64,000 bases of DNA, taken from positions 186,001 to 250,000 of the forward strand of contig JADKBN010000003.1 in assembly GCA_016715065.1 (NCBI GenBank), written 5' to 3'. Made by a program: the position numbers and the translations under genes. Of the stretch, positions 32,833-41,024 are shown piece after piece. Under the pieces are notes generated by a model. It was not told where the DNA came from and ran no database searches. It saw only the letters and a program-made list of their open reading frames with translations. The stretch's first letter is position 1. Every line of letters begins with the position of its first letter. This stretch comes from Fibrobacterota bacterium (GTDB taxonomy: Bacteria; Fibrobacterota; Fibrobacteria; UBA5070).

Positions 32833-33495
32833 TCAGTCCAGCGCCAGCGCGGATCCGTCCGGTTGGATCCGGCACAGGATCCTGCGTCCGAACGGAGTGA
32901 GAACCCGCACGGTTCCTCCCACCACCGCCGTGCCCTGTGCCGATCCATCGATGGTGGCGGTGGCTCCCGCGTGGCGGGAAACGATGGTCAGTTTCTGTCC
33001 CGGAACCACCGCGGGCACGGGCTCCCAAGCGCCCATCCGCAGGGGCTGGTCCGCTCCCGCTCCGGTGCGAAGCCGCAGGAACCCCAAATCGCGCGGATCG
33101 GGAGCCTGTGGTGTCCGTGTTGTCGCCTCCGTCCAAGCCCAGCGAAGTTCCGTGGAGTCCGGACGCTGTCCTCGTTGCATCCGCAACTTGGCAAACGGAG
33201 TCCACTCCTGACTGCGCAGGCGTAGCTGCAGGCGAGCCTGGCCGACCGTGCCGCCGTCCTTTCCTTCCCAGCGCAACACCAGGATCTCGGTTCCGGCCGG
33301 GCGGGCTCCACCGTCGCGAGCGAGGGACCAGGAGGTCGCGTCGGGCGGGCCTTCGATGCGCGATGCGAGCGTGGACGTGTCCACCGAAATCCGCAGGCGT
33401 GGGGTTTCCAACGCCTGATAGATCGCCACGGCCCGCGAGCGGATTCCCGTCGCTTCCAGGGAGCACAGCAAAGGCATGAACGCGGCGATCAGCAT
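32833..33495 (-). CDS. flgA: Flagellar basal body P-ring formation chaperone FlgA
   Basis: 220 residues; N-terminal signal-like segment (MLIAAFMPLLCSLEA), a variable middle, and the conserved SAF-type C-terminal domain: VVPGQKLTIVSRHAGATATI, DGSAQGTAVVGGTVRVLTP, GRRILCRIQPDGSALAL. FlgA assists P-ring assembly in the periplasm. It lies three bases after flgG, as in common flgF-flgG-flgA order. The middle is divergent, so identification rests on the C-terminus and context. Confidence 0.8.
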   Translation of the reverse strand: MLIAAFMPLLCSLEATGIRSRAVAIYQALETPRLRISVDTSTLASRIEGPPDATSWSLARDGGARPAGTEILVLRWEGKDGGTVGQARLQLRLRSQEWTPFAKLRMQRGQRPDSTELRWAWTEATTRTPQAPDPRDLGFLRLRTGAGADQPLRMGAWEPVPAVVPGQKLTIVSRHAGATATIDGSAQGTAVVGGTVRVLTPFGRRILCRIQPDGSALALD

Positions 33496-33498
33496 GGC

Positions 33499-34287
33499 TC
33501 AGGACTTCAGGTTGTTGGCCGTTTGCAGCATGTTGTCCGAGGTGGTGACCGCTTTGGAGCTGATCTCGTAGGCGCGTTGGGCGATGATGAGATTCACCAT
33601 CTCTTCCACCAACTGGACGTTGCTTGATTCCAGATACTGGGCGGCCAGACTCCCTGCGCCGTTTTCGCCCGGCGCTCCCACGACCGATCGACCCGACGCA
33701 TCGGTCTCCTGGTACAAATTTTGTCCGATCGATCGCAGCCCGGAGGCGTTGACGAATTGGGCGATTTCCAGCTGCCCTATTTCGGTGGGATCGCTTTCGC
33801 CTTGGAGCAGCACGGTCACGCGTCCGTCGGGACCCACGGTGGGGCTGGAGGAATTGGCGGGAACCTGGATTTGCGGATCCGTGTAGTAGCCGTTGGCCGT
33901 CACGAGAAATCCATCCGCATTGACCTTGAAAGAGCCATCGCGGGTGTAGCCTGTGGTCTGGTCAGGCATGCGCACCTGGAAAAATCCCTCGCCCTGGATC
34001 GCCACGTCCCAAGGGTTGCCCGTTTGGGTGAGGTTTCCTTGTGCGAAATTCCGCGGGTTTCCCACCGACTTCACGCCCAACCCCACTTGCAGGCTTTCCG
34101 GCAGCTTCGCTCCCTCGGAGGTCGTGCCTCCGGGTTCGATCATGGTCTGGTAGAGGAGGTCTTGAAACTCCACGCGACTTTTCTTGTAGCCGGCGGTGTT
34201 GACGTTGGCGAGGTTGTTGGAGATGCTGTCCACCGAAAGTTGGTTGGCGAGCATTCCGGAGGCGGCGGTGTACAGGGAGCGGAGCAT
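33499..34287 (-). CDS. flgG: Flagellar distal rod protein FlgG
   Basis: 262 residues with the N-terminal rod signature MLRSLYTAASGMLANQLSVD and SNNLANVNTAGYKKSRVEFQ, the central GNPWDVAIQGEGFFQV, and the C-terminal coiled helix SNVQLVEEMVNLIIAQRAYE. Length equals E. coli FlgG. Forms the distal rod crossing the periplasm. Follows flgF by 11 bases. Confidence 0.96.
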   Translation of the reverse strand: MLRSLYTAASGMLANQLSVDSISNNLANVNTAGYKKSRVEFQDLLYQTMIEPGGTTSEGAKLPESLQVGLGVKSVGNPRNFAQGNLTQTGNPWDVAIQGEGFFQVRMPDQTTGYTRDGSFKVNADGFLVTANGYYTDPQIQVPANSSSPTVGPDGRVTVLLQGESDPTEIGQLEIAQFVNASGLRSIGQNLYQETDASGRSVVGAPGENGAGSLAAQYLESSNVQLVEEMVNLIIAQRAYEISSKAVTTSDNMLQTANNLKS

Positions 34288-34298
34288 GGTGAAATTCC

Positions 34299-35048
34299 TT
34301 AGACCCGGCCGACCTGGTTGACCGCGCGTTCGATGGTGCTTTCGACCGCGCGCATCACCTTGGAATCGGCCTCGTAATTGCGAAATTGGCTGATCATCCG
34401 GACCATTTCCGCCACCACGTTGACGTTGGGGCCTTCCACGAATCCCGCCTCGACGCTCGTGTTTGCGGAAGCTTCGACGGCAGTCGGGACCGGATCCGCG
34501 GCGGAGGCAGCGAACGGGGCGAAGCGACCGGCTCCTTCCTGGCGCAACGAATAGGGCTTGGGGAAGTCCACGATGCGCAGGCGCCCGACTTCTTCGCCGT
34601 CGGAGACGACGCGGCCATCGGAGGTGACGGTGTTGTGCAGACCTTTGACCTGGATGCTGCTGCCCGACTGGTCCAGCACGGGACTGCCGGTGGGATCCAC
34701 CAGCGTGCCGTCCGCAGTGAGCTTCATGCTCGCCGACCGAAGGTATCGCTCCCCTTTGGGAGTGCCGATGGCGAGAAATCCATCCCCGCGCAGGGCCACA
34801 TCCAAGGAGTTTCCTGTGGAGACCATGGGGCCGCTCTGCCAGTCGGTGCTGACTTCGTCGGCTCGTTGCTCTTCGCGTTGGCGCATGTAGTCGTCGGAAT
34901 CGCGACGGGATTCGACCGTGGCGTGGGTGGCCAAGCGCGAAATCTTGAACCCGGTGGTTTGGGCGTTGGCCATGTTGTTGGAGGTGATCTCCTGCTTTCG
35001 CATGGTGAGCATCATTCCCGCGCCAGATGTGAACAGTCCGTTGACCAT
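34299..35048 (-). CDS. flgF: Flagellar rod/hook-basal body protein FlgF
   Basis: 249 residues, same fold as FlgG but divergent: GMMLTMRKQEITSNNMANAQ, TGNSLDVALRGDGFLAI, and C-terminal NVVAEMVRMISQFRNYEADS. By order (upstream of flgG) and length it is the proximal rod protein FlgF. No Shine-Dalgarno is obvious at ATG 35048. Confidence 0.88.
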   Translation of the reverse strand: MVNGLFTSGAGMMLTMRKQEITSNNMANAQTTGFKISRLATHATVESRRDSDDYMRQREEQRADEVSTDWQSGPMVSTGNSLDVALRGDGFLAIGTPKGERYLRSASMKLTADGTLVDPTGSPVLDQSGSSIQVKGLHNTVTSDGRVVSDGEEVGRLRIVDFPKPYSLRQEGAGRFAPFAASAADPVPTAVEASANTSVEAGFVEGPNVNVVAEMVRMISQFRNYEADSKVMRAVESTIERAVNQVGRV

Positions 35049-35061
35049 GCCCGTATCAACC

Positions 35062-35076
35062 GCGAGCCTTGTGCCA
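35062..35076 (-). promoter_or_regulatory. Possible sigma54 (-24/-12) element before flgF
   Basis: Minus strand TGGCAC (35076-35071), five bases, TCGC (35065-35062): one mismatch to TGGCAC-N5-TTGC. Transcription would begin only 2-3 bases before the flgF ATG, which weakens the case. Confidence 0.3.
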
Positions 35077-35219
35077 AAGTGGGCTCCAAGCTCGATTGGC
35101 GATCCAAGGCTGGAAGAGCAGGGTGGGATTGCCGGACAACCGGCAAAAAGGTCCGCAAAAAAGCCTGGACGGGGATTTTAGAGGGATTGGCTTGAGAAGC
35201 CGCCCGCCGGGAAGCGCTC

Positions 35220-35256
35220 AAGAAAGAAAAAGGCCGGTGGAAGAATCCTCCGGCCC
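35220..35256 (-). terminator. Rho-independent terminator after the small Lys-rich exported protein
   Basis: Minus strand GGCCGG stem closed by CCGGCC (plus 35232-35237 and 35250-35255), with inner GGA/TCC pairs, followed by TTTTTCTTTCTT. Lies 27 bases after the stop at 35283. Confidence 0.88.
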
Positions 35257-35282
35257 AACATTGCTTTGGTGAGAAGCGCTGA

Positions 35283-35795
35283 TTACTTGGCGACGGGTGC
35301 GACCGGTGCGACCGGCTTGGTGCCCTTGATTTCGGACTTCTTCTCGGCGATCTTGGCCTTGACTTCGATCTTCTTGGCTTCGATCTTCTTCACGCGGTCG
35401 CGGAGCTTGGCCTGAACGGCGGTGTCCTTGACCTTGGTGATCTGGGAGTCGCGCTTGGCCGACCAGTCCTTGCGCAGGGAGTCCATCTTGGCCTTGAACT
35501 CGCCGATCTTGGCGGTGTCGATCTTGTCGGCACGGATGGAGTCTGCCTTCGCCTTGTGCTCGCCAAACGCTTTGCGGCCGGTGTCCTTGATTTCGCCAAC
35601 GTGATGGAACGCGCCGGTGTCGAGCTTGCCGAGGTGAGCACCGGTGTCGCGGTCCTGGCGGAGGCTGTCGAACTTCGCCCGGAAGGCTGCGGTGTCGATC
35701 TTGGCGCCAGCGACTCCGGCAGTGGGCTTGCCTTCGATGGCAAACGACAGGGTGGCGGCAACAAGCGTCAGGCTGAGGGCGAGGATCTTCTTCAT
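35283..35795 (-). CDS. Small exported Lys/Ala/Asp-rich helical protein
   Basis: 170 residues. Signal peptide MKKILALSLTLVAATLSFA, then an almost entirely helical, highly charged sequence with repeating A-K-x-D-S-L-R units (FRAKFDSLRQD, FKAKMDSLRKDW) and a Lys-rich end (KKIEAKKIEVKAKI). Low complexity; probably a periplasmic coiled coil that binds wall or envelope polymers, but that is inference. Start ATG 35795 is backed by AAGGAG eight bases upstream; a strong terminator follows. No family recognised. Confidence 0.7.
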   Translation of the reverse strand: MKKILALSLTLVAATLSFAIEGKPTAGVAGAKIDTAAFRAKFDSLRQDRDTGAHLGKLDTGAFHHVGEIKDTGRKAFGEHKAKADSIRADKIDTAKIGEFKAKMDSLRKDWSAKRDSQITKVKDTAVQAKLRDRVKKIEAKKIEVKAKIAEKKSEIKGTKPVAPVAPVAK

Positions 35796-35972
35796 GAGTA
35801 GGCTCCTTAGTGGTATGGATGCGGAACATCTGTCCCGTTGGATACACATAAGAGCTACGAGCGTGCCAAGCGTGATCTCCGGAGAGAATCAAAATCAAAG
35901 GCTGTTCATCGGGGGGCGAATGGGGCGATCACCAGAGGGGAGTGGGGCGAATCGACCTAAATTTTGAGGAGG

Positions 35973-37022
35973 TCAGCGAAGCTGGCGCGGGTTAACGGTA
36001 ACAGGGCCATCGTGCATGGGGAAGGACGCATCCTTGACGGTGGCAGCTTGCCGTTGGGCAAGGGTCTGCTGGATGCTGGCCCGAAGGTCATCATGACTGT
36101 TGTTGCGTGCGTCCGGGCTTGGATCCGGGAGAAGCTCGATTGGATCCGGGAGGTCTGGGGTAGCTGCCGAATTCACTTGGCCTGATGGGTCCACCACGAC
36201 GGATTGCCCGCGGGATACCGCGAATTCAGAGGTGTCAGATCCTGCTCCACGCACGCCCACAAGCCCTTCTTCCACCCACACCTGGCTGGAAGAATCGGAG
36301 TTCACCTGGCATTCGAAGATGGTGCCGTGGACCCCGGCAATCCCGACGGGCATCCGGACCTCGAACCCGACCAGGGGCCCCGCCCATTTGCGGACCTTGG
36401 TCCAGACCCTTCCCAGTCCGAGTCGAACTTGGGTGCCCGCTTGGCCTGAGCTGAGCTTGGTGGAATCTTGGAGGTAGACCAGGTCCAGCTGGCTGTTGGC
36501 GCGGACCCGTAGAATGCTTTGGTTGTCGATGATGAGTTCCACCATGGACTTGGGGCCCGTGACGATCCTCTCGCCGGCTTGCACGAACTCGTCTGATTGT
36601 AGAGGCGTTATGCTGCCATCTGGCCGAATCCGTTGTGCGAACCCGGATAAACGGGTGACCACGGCTCGCCGTGAGGCCATGCTGATCTGCTGTGCGGGAG
36701 GCAAGCCTCTTCGGTCCAGACTTTTGCGCAAGCGAAGAGTCTGGCCGACCGCCAACGAAGACGTGCGAACATCTGGGTTGTCGCGAAGAACTTGGGAAGC
36801 CAGTTCCGGAGTCCATGCGCCAAAGTTTCGCAGGCCGATCCAACTGAGGGTTTGTGAAGGCCCGACAACCACTTTCGAAAAAAGGCTATCTGGCTCCGAG
36901 ACGGTGGTGTCCCGGGAGACGGCGGGCGCGATGCGGGAGGTGTGCGTGCGATTGGAATGCTTACCGGCCTTGGCAGAGGGCGCCACGACAAGGGCCAAAC
37001 TCAAGGTGATCGACGCGAGCAT
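35973..37022 (-). CDS. Exported FecR-domain protein with LysM-like segment
   Basis: 349 residues. N-terminal signal peptide (ITLSLALVVAPSAKA). A LysM-like segment at about residues 52-100 (VVGPSQTLSWIGLRNFG ... LAVGQTLRLR) precedes a FecR beta-domain (GERIVTGPKSMVELIID, SILRVRANSQLDLVYL, VRMPVGIAGVHGTIFECQV, VWVEEGLVGVRG). LysM plus FecR proteins are usually periplasmic and interact with the wall. There is no TonB system or sigma factor beside it, so this is not the classical iron-signalling FecR. Confidence 0.75.
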   Translation of the reverse strand: MLASITLSLALVVAPSAKAGKHSNRTHTSRIAPAVSRDTTVSEPDSLFSKVVVGPSQTLSWIGLRNFGAWTPELASQVLRDNPDVRTSSLAVGQTLRLRKSLDRRGLPPAQQISMASRRAVVTRLSGFAQRIRPDGSITPLQSDEFVQAGERIVTGPKSMVELIIDNQSILRVRANSQLDLVYLQDSTKLSSGQAGTQVRLGLGRVWTKVRKWAGPLVGFEVRMPVGIAGVHGTIFECQVNSDSSSQVWVEEGLVGVRGAGSDTSEFAVSRGQSVVVDPSGQVNSAATPDLPDPIELLPDPSPDARNNSHDDLRASIQQTLAQRQAATVKDASFPMHDGPVTVNPRQLR

Positions 37023-37047
37023 GGGGAAGAGTATAGGTTCCTAACTT

Positions 37048-37085
37048 GAGGAATGAAAGAGGGTTAGTGCCCTCTTTCATTCCTC
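37048..37085. terminator. Perfect 16-bp stem hairpin after the outer-membrane protein gene
   Basis: Arms 37048-37063 and 37070-37085 are exact inverse complements around the 6-base loop TTAGTG. It begins 11 bases after the stop of the leftward gene at 37096 and has no T-run, the same style as 23645-23688. Confidence 0.75.
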
Positions 37086-37095
37086 CGGAGATCAA

Positions 37096-37719
37096 TTATT
37101 CCACGGCCTCAATCTGGGACTTGGCATTGAAGGTGTAGCGCAAGCCGATGTTGATCTGGTGCAGCTTGATCTTGCTGTCCTTGTTCGAGGAATACTCGGT
37201 CAGGGGCAAGCGGTAGGTCCCGACGATGTCCAGGTGGCGGCTGACCTTGACGGCGGCGCCGAACTCGGCCAAAGCCACGTTCTTGTCCTTCAGGGATTCG
37301 TCGGAGTTGTCGTCGGCCGGTGCTGGGCCAGGACCGGTGTATTCGTCCGAGACGCTGTTGTCCAGAGCGATGTCGTAGGCGAAGCCGAGCCCGAGCCCGA
37401 ACACCTTGGTGGGGTGGAACTGGAAACCGGCACCGATCGACTGGAAATAGGAGGTGATCTTGGAGTCGTAGAATTCCGAGCTGGAGCCCCAGCGAGCGGC
37501 GAAGAAGCCGGTGTGCGCATCGAACAGCACCTGGCGGTTGACCGGAGTCTGCACGCCGATGGCGGCGGTGAAACCGATGTTGGTTTCAGGATTGAAGCCG
37601 TCCATGTTCGTGAAGACAGGAATCGTGGTGACTTCGCGGGCTTCGCCGTAGAGGCGAACCTTCTGTGCGGCGGAGGCAAAGGTCGCGGCGAAGGCGAGGA
37701 CAAGGGCAATGCGCTTCAT
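37096..37719 (-). CDS. Outer-membrane beta-barrel protein
   Basis: 207 residues: signal peptide MKRIALVLAFAATFASA, then alternating amphipathic strands (VRLYGEAREVTTIPVFTN, NIGFTAAIGVQTPV, FGLGLGFAYDIAL, VALAEFGAAVKVSRHLDIVG) and the last strand HQINIGLRYTF with a penultimate aromatic, typical of small eight-stranded porin-like barrels. An acidic Pro/Asp loop is around residue 130. Cargo or function unknown. Confidence 0.7.
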   Translation of the reverse strand: MKRIALVLAFAATFASAAQKVRLYGEAREVTTIPVFTNMDGFNPETNIGFTAAIGVQTPVNRQVLFDAHTGFFAARWGSSSEFYDSKITSYFQSIGAGFQFHPTKVFGLGLGFAYDIALDNSVSDEYTGPGPAPADDNSDESLKDKNVALAEFGAAVKVSRHLDIVGTYRLPLTEYSSNKDSKIKLHQINIGLRYTFNAKSQIEAVE

Positions 37720-37969
37720 GGGATTTTCCTGTTTTTGGTTGTTGGCCGTTGGATGGCGTTTGCTTCAGCGGTAATGGCCGTGGATGCAAAGCTGGATCCA
37801 TCATGGGGCATTCGTCAATGTCCCAAAATTTGGCGAGACTGGCAAGTGTACGAATTCTGCCCGACTGCGCGAGGGTGGGTGGACAGCTTTCTGCCGACGA
37901 TGCAATTTCCTTCCACTGCGCAGATTTCCTCGCCAAGCCATGTTCACCCCTAAACCAGGAGAATGGAAG

Positions 37970-38377
37970 ATGAGCCTCGGAAATGCCGGAGGAACCAAAG
38001 GAGGAGCAGGGGGCTTCTTTGTCGGAATCGGACTGGTTGGTCTGGGGATGTACCTGCTGATGCGCAACATTTTGGTGAGTTCGAGTTTTTCGTTGGGCAT
38101 GGGCTTGTTCCATGTCCCCATGGCAGGGCACACCCAAGCCATCCCGGCGGGCCTGTTTGTGATGTCCTCCCTGGTGGGAGTCGCCCTGGTCTTTTTCAAC
38201 GGCAAGAGCCTTTTGGGGTGGTTGGTACTGGGAGGTTCCATCATCGCTCTGCTCGTGGGGGTATTCATCGGGTTGCGTCTTCAGCTCCGGCCCATGAGCC
38301 TGTTTGAGTTGCTCCTCATCCTTTCTGTTCTGGGGGCTGGACTGGGCTTGTTTTTCCGGTCCCTCCGAGAGCAATAA
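37970..38377 (+). CDS. Four-helix membrane protein upstream of the yjf-like operon
   Basis: 135 residues with four hydrophobic segments (FFVGIGLVGLGMYLLM, AIPAGLFVMSSLVGVALVFF, LLGWLVLGGSIIALLVGVFI, SLFELLLILSVLGAGLGLFF). Family not recognised. Start ATG 37970 follows AGGAGA by 7 bases; an in-frame ATG at 37940 is an alternative. It ends 48 bases before the DUF2170 gene, but a separate promoter lies in that gap, so it may be only partly co-transcribed. Confidence 0.65.
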   Translation: MSLGNAGGTKGGAGGFFVGIGLVGLGMYLLMRNILVSSSFSLGMGLFHVPMAGHTQAIPAGLFVMSSLVGVALVFFNGKSLLGWLVLGGSIIALLVGVFIGLRLQLRPMSLFELLLILSVLGAGLGLFFRSLREQ

Positions 38378-38386
38378 ATTTCGCTG

Positions 38387-38415
38387 TTGCTTTTTGAAAA
38401 TTTCCGGTGTATGTT
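38387..38415 (+). promoter_or_regulatory. Promoter of the yjfIJKLMC-like operon
   Basis: TTGCTT (38387-38392), a 17-base spacer and TATGTT (38410-38415). The -10 is overlapped by the CCGG palindromes. The predicted start is about 38422, three bases before ATG 38425, suggesting a leaderless message. Confidence 0.6.
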
Positions 38416-38437
38416 ACCGGTAACATGATACCGGTAA
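38402..38437 (+). promoter_or_regulatory. Operator-like array of three CCGG-centred palindromes
   Basis: TTCCGGTG (imperfect, centre 38404-38407), GTTACCGGTAAC (12-base perfect palindrome 38413-38424) and TACCGGTA (38429-38436), with centres 13-14 bases apart. The array spans the -10 element and the ATG of the DUF2170 gene, a position that would block transcription when bound. Confidence 0.6.
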
Positions 38438-39042
38438 GCAAAAAGCTAAAAGGCTCCGACTACCAAAAGCTCTTCCGGCAACGGATGACGCAGCTGGGGC
38501 TCGTGCGCAAGGACGCTTGGATCTTGCCGGAGCATGCAGCCGTCCTCGCAGCCGCCGCCAAGGCGCTGCAAAGGCCGGGTACCCGCATCTATATCGAGGA
38601 GGGAAAACAACCAATGGCAAAGATGATCGAGAGCGCACGAGCCCTCGCTGGCGTGCTCACAGAACAATTCGCTCAAAAGCCCATCAAAGTCTCCCTGATC
38701 GAGGGAGTGGATCCTGCGATCATGTGCACCATGCAGGACCTGGGCGATCTGCAGATCATCGTTGCCGTCAGCGGCGATGTGATCATCGTGCAGACGGAGC
38801 TTTGGCCGGAGTCGGCCGTCAAGGACACTGCCACCTTCAACCGCCAGGTCATGCTTTCCGAAAAGCTCTTCGGGCTGGCGAACATCTCACTGGACCGCAG
38901 CGCCGAAGGTGTGGTCCACTACGTGGCCTACGGTGCGCTGCGCGCCGAATCCGCCCCGGAAGACGTGGTTTACGAGATCGAGGCTCTGGGAGCTTCCGTC
39001 GTCGAAATCGCCGAAGCCTTCCGCCCTTACCTGAAATCCTAA
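38425..39042 (+). CDS. DUF2170 protein (YjfI-like) with N-terminal DNA-binding-like extension
   Basis: 205 residues. The C-terminal 140 residues match the DUF2170 (YjfI) pattern (KVSLIEGVDPAIMCTMQDLG, DVVYEIEALG, AFRPYLKS). The first 60 residues (KLKGSDYQKLFRQRMTQLG, DAWILPEHAAVLAAAAKAL) look like a ribbon-helix-helix or short helical DNA-binding module. Combined with the CCGG palindromes over its own start, autoregulation is plausible but unproven. Start ATG 38425; GTG 38407 in frame is an alternative that would include part of the promoter. First gene of the envelope-stress operon. Confidence 0.8.
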   Translation: MIPVSKKLKGSDYQKLFRQRMTQLGLVRKDAWILPEHAAVLAAAAKALQRPGTRIYIEEGKQPMAKMIESARALAGVLTEQFAQKPIKVSLIEGVDPAIMCTMQDLGDLQIIVAVSGDVIIVQTELWPESAVKDTATFNRQVMLSEKLFGLANISLDRSAEGVVHYVAYGALRAESAPEDVVYEIEALGASVVEIAEAFRPYLKS

Positions 39043-39055
39043 AAGGAGAATCGCC

Positions 39056-39745
39056 ATGGGCATCCTATCGAAAATCTTCACCGCCATGCGCGGACACGCC
39101 TCCGAAGCGGGGGAAGCCATCGTCGACGCCAACGCCCTGACCATCATGGATCAGGAAATCCGCGACGCCGACAACGAGATGCGCAAATCGCGCGACAATC
39201 TCGCTACGGTGATGGCCAAGCGCCAACTGACCGCCGACAAATTGGCCGCCAAGCAGGCCAAGATCAAGGAATACGGCGGCTACATCCAAGCGGCCCTGGG
39301 TCGCAACGACGAGGCCTTGGCCACCGAAGTGGCCGCCAAGCTCGCCGATCTCGAGGGCGAAGTGGTCACCGAAGAAAGCCTGGTCAAGGAATACGACGAG
39401 TCCATCACCAGCCTCAAGAAGTCCATCCTGGAAGCCGAAGATCGCATCAAGCGCTTGAAGGTCAAGGTGGATGTGGTGAAGGCTCGCCAGCATGTGATCC
39501 AGGCCCAGCGCGCCGCCAGCACGGCCAACGTCGGGGCGAACTCCCGCGTGGGAGCTGCCTTGGAGAGCCTGGATCGAATTCAAACCCGGCAGTCGGAGCA
39601 AAGCGCCAAGATCAAGGCCGCCGACCAACTGGCCCGCGAAGGAACCACGGCAGGACTGGAAGATCGTCTGCGGCAAGCTGGCATCACTCCGGGTGCGGCT
39701 TCCGCCCAGGATGTGCTCTCCCGCTACCGCAAGCCGGCGGGCTGA
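39056..39745 (+). CDS. pspA: PspA/IM30 family membrane-stress protein (YjfJ-like)
   Basis: 229-residue all-helical PspA/Vipp1 protein (ESCRT-III-like): ALTIMDQEIRDADNEMRKS, long coiled helices from about 25 to 150 (LADLEGEVVTEESLVKEYDE), and DRIQTRQSEQSAKIKAADQL. It binds stressed inner membrane and can form scaffolds. AAGGAG precedes ATG 39056. It follows DUF2170 exactly as yjfJ follows yjfI. Confidence 0.92.
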   Translation: MGILSKIFTAMRGHASEAGEAIVDANALTIMDQEIRDADNEMRKSRDNLATVMAKRQLTADKLAAKQAKIKEYGGYIQAALGRNDEALATEVAAKLADLEGEVVTEESLVKEYDESITSLKKSILEAEDRIKRLKVKVDVVKARQHVIQAQRAASTANVGANSRVGAALESLDRIQTRQSEQSAKIKAADQLAREGTTAGLEDRLRQAGITPGAASAQDVLSRYRKPAG

Positions 39746-39765
39746 CCTTAGCCAACGCACCGCAC

Positions 39766-39800
39766 GGCGGCCTCGGGATCCGAGGTCGCCTTTTGCTTTT
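39766..39800 (+). terminator. Rho-independent terminator after pspA
   Basis: Stem 39766-39776 with 39780-39790 (11 pairs, one G-T), loop GAT, then TTTTGCTTTT. It may reduce expression of the downstream operon genes relative to pspA. Confidence 0.85.
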
Positions 39801-39898
39801 CTGAGACATCGAGGCGGCTCGGATTCCTTCGGCGAGGATCGCGAAACTATCCTTTCCTGACCGCCTTTGCCCCAACATCACGGAAGGCCCCAACGCCC

Positions 39899-40558
39899 AT
39901 GTTCGGAAATCTTTTCGGCAACAGAAACAACGAACCGCAATCGAGACACCCTGGCCTGCCCATCCCGCTGAACTTGCGGCCTGGTGCCATGATCCAGTTC
40001 GATGCCATTCTTTCGCGCGTGCTGGGAGCGATGGGGAAATACACGCTGGAATTCCCAGAGCCAGGCAAGATGCATAAGGTCCAGAGCCAAGGAGAATGCG
40101 ACCTGGGCCAAGGCGCTAAGCTTTCCAGGTTTTATCTGTTGGACGATTATTGGTTGCAGGTGAAGTGGTCCGGGGGCACGGCCGGTGCCGACATCACCCC
40201 CGACGAGCTCCATCTGTTCGGGTTCGGGGACGTGTTCACGCCCGCCACGCAGCAGGAATTCGAAGACTTTGCGGTAGGGTTCGGACTGGCCAGTTTCAGC
40301 TACGACGACAAGGTCTGGGACAGAGTCTGGTCGCCAGGCAGTCGCAAGGCCGCCGCCGCGGAATATTCCGAGAAGGTGCATCCGCTCGACGATGCCGCCT
40401 ACCGAACCCAGCACCAGGACATGCTCTACGCGCGGGAAGTCCCCGGCGGACGGGAGGAATTCCTCCTTGTCTCCATCGAAACCGGCGAGAATGGAGATGT
40501 GAACGTGGTCCACAGTGTGGGCATCCCGCTGAATGTTTCCGATTTCCAAGTCACCTGA
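39899..40558 (+). CDS. DUF2491 protein (YjfK-like)
   Basis: 219 residues matching the DUF2491/YjfK pattern: a N-terminal MFGNLFGNR, LPIPLNLRPGAMIQFD, GECDLGQGAKLSRFYLLDDYWLQV, then DRVWSP and a C-terminal beta-rich part (EEFLLVSIETGENGDVNVVH). Soluble, cytoplasmic, function unknown. Order pspA-DUF2491-DUF350-DUF1190-GSP synthase is conserved with E. coli yjfJKLMC. Confidence 0.88.
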   Translation: MFGNLFGNRNNEPQSRHPGLPIPLNLRPGAMIQFDAILSRVLGAMGKYTLEFPEPGKMHKVQSQGECDLGQGAKLSRFYLLDDYWLQVKWSGGTAGADITPDELHLFGFGDVFTPATQQEFEDFAVGFGLASFSYDDKVWDRVWSPGSRKAAAAEYSEKVHPLDDAAYRTQHQDMLYAREVPGGREEFLLVSIETGENGDVNVVHSVGIPLNVSDFQVT

Positions 40559-40611
40559 CACGCGTCTTTTCGTTCCAATCCTCCCTTCTTCCTAAGGAAC
40601 CCCCTTTACCC

Positions 40612-41019
40612 ATGAATCCTGTTCATCTGCTAGCCACGGTCCCGCATTTCCTCGCTTACCTGGGCGCTTCCTTCGTGCTCGTGGCCGTCTACGTCGCCAT
40701 CTACGTGACGGTGACTCCGCACGCTGAATTTCGCCTGATCCGCTCCGGCAACATGGCCGCCTCGATCGCCTTCGGCGGAAGCTTGCTGGGTTTTGTGCTG
40801 CCGCTGGGATCGACCATCGCCCATTCGGTGTCCATCGTGGATCTCTGCCTTTGGGGCATGGTCGCGCTGGTCATCCAGATCCTCGCGTTTTTCCTGCTGA
40901 AACTGGTGCTCCCCACCCTGCCTCAGGACATCGAAGCCGACAAGCGCGGCCCGGCCGTTTTCGCGGCGTTCGTGTTTCTCGCGGTGGGCATCCTCAACGC
41001 CTCCTGCCTGACCTGGTGA
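40612..41019 (+). CDS. DUF350 membrane protein (YjfL-like)
   Basis: 135 residues, four transmembrane helices in the DUF350 pattern: HFLAYLGASFVLVAVYVAIY, RSGNMAASIAFGGSLLGFVL, VDLCLWGMVALVIQILAFF, GPAVFAAFVFLAVGILNAS. ATG 40612 with AAGGAA upstream. Companion of DUF1190 and the synthase-like gene in stress operons; role unknown. Confidence 0.9.
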   Translation: MNPVHLLATVPHFLAYLGASFVLVAVYVAIYVTVTPHAEFRLIRSGNMAASIAFGGSLLGFVLPLGSTIAHSVSIVDLCLWGMVALVIQILAFFLLKLVLPTLPQDIEADKRGPAVFAAFVFLAVGILNASCLTW

Positions 41020-41024
41020 CGGCC

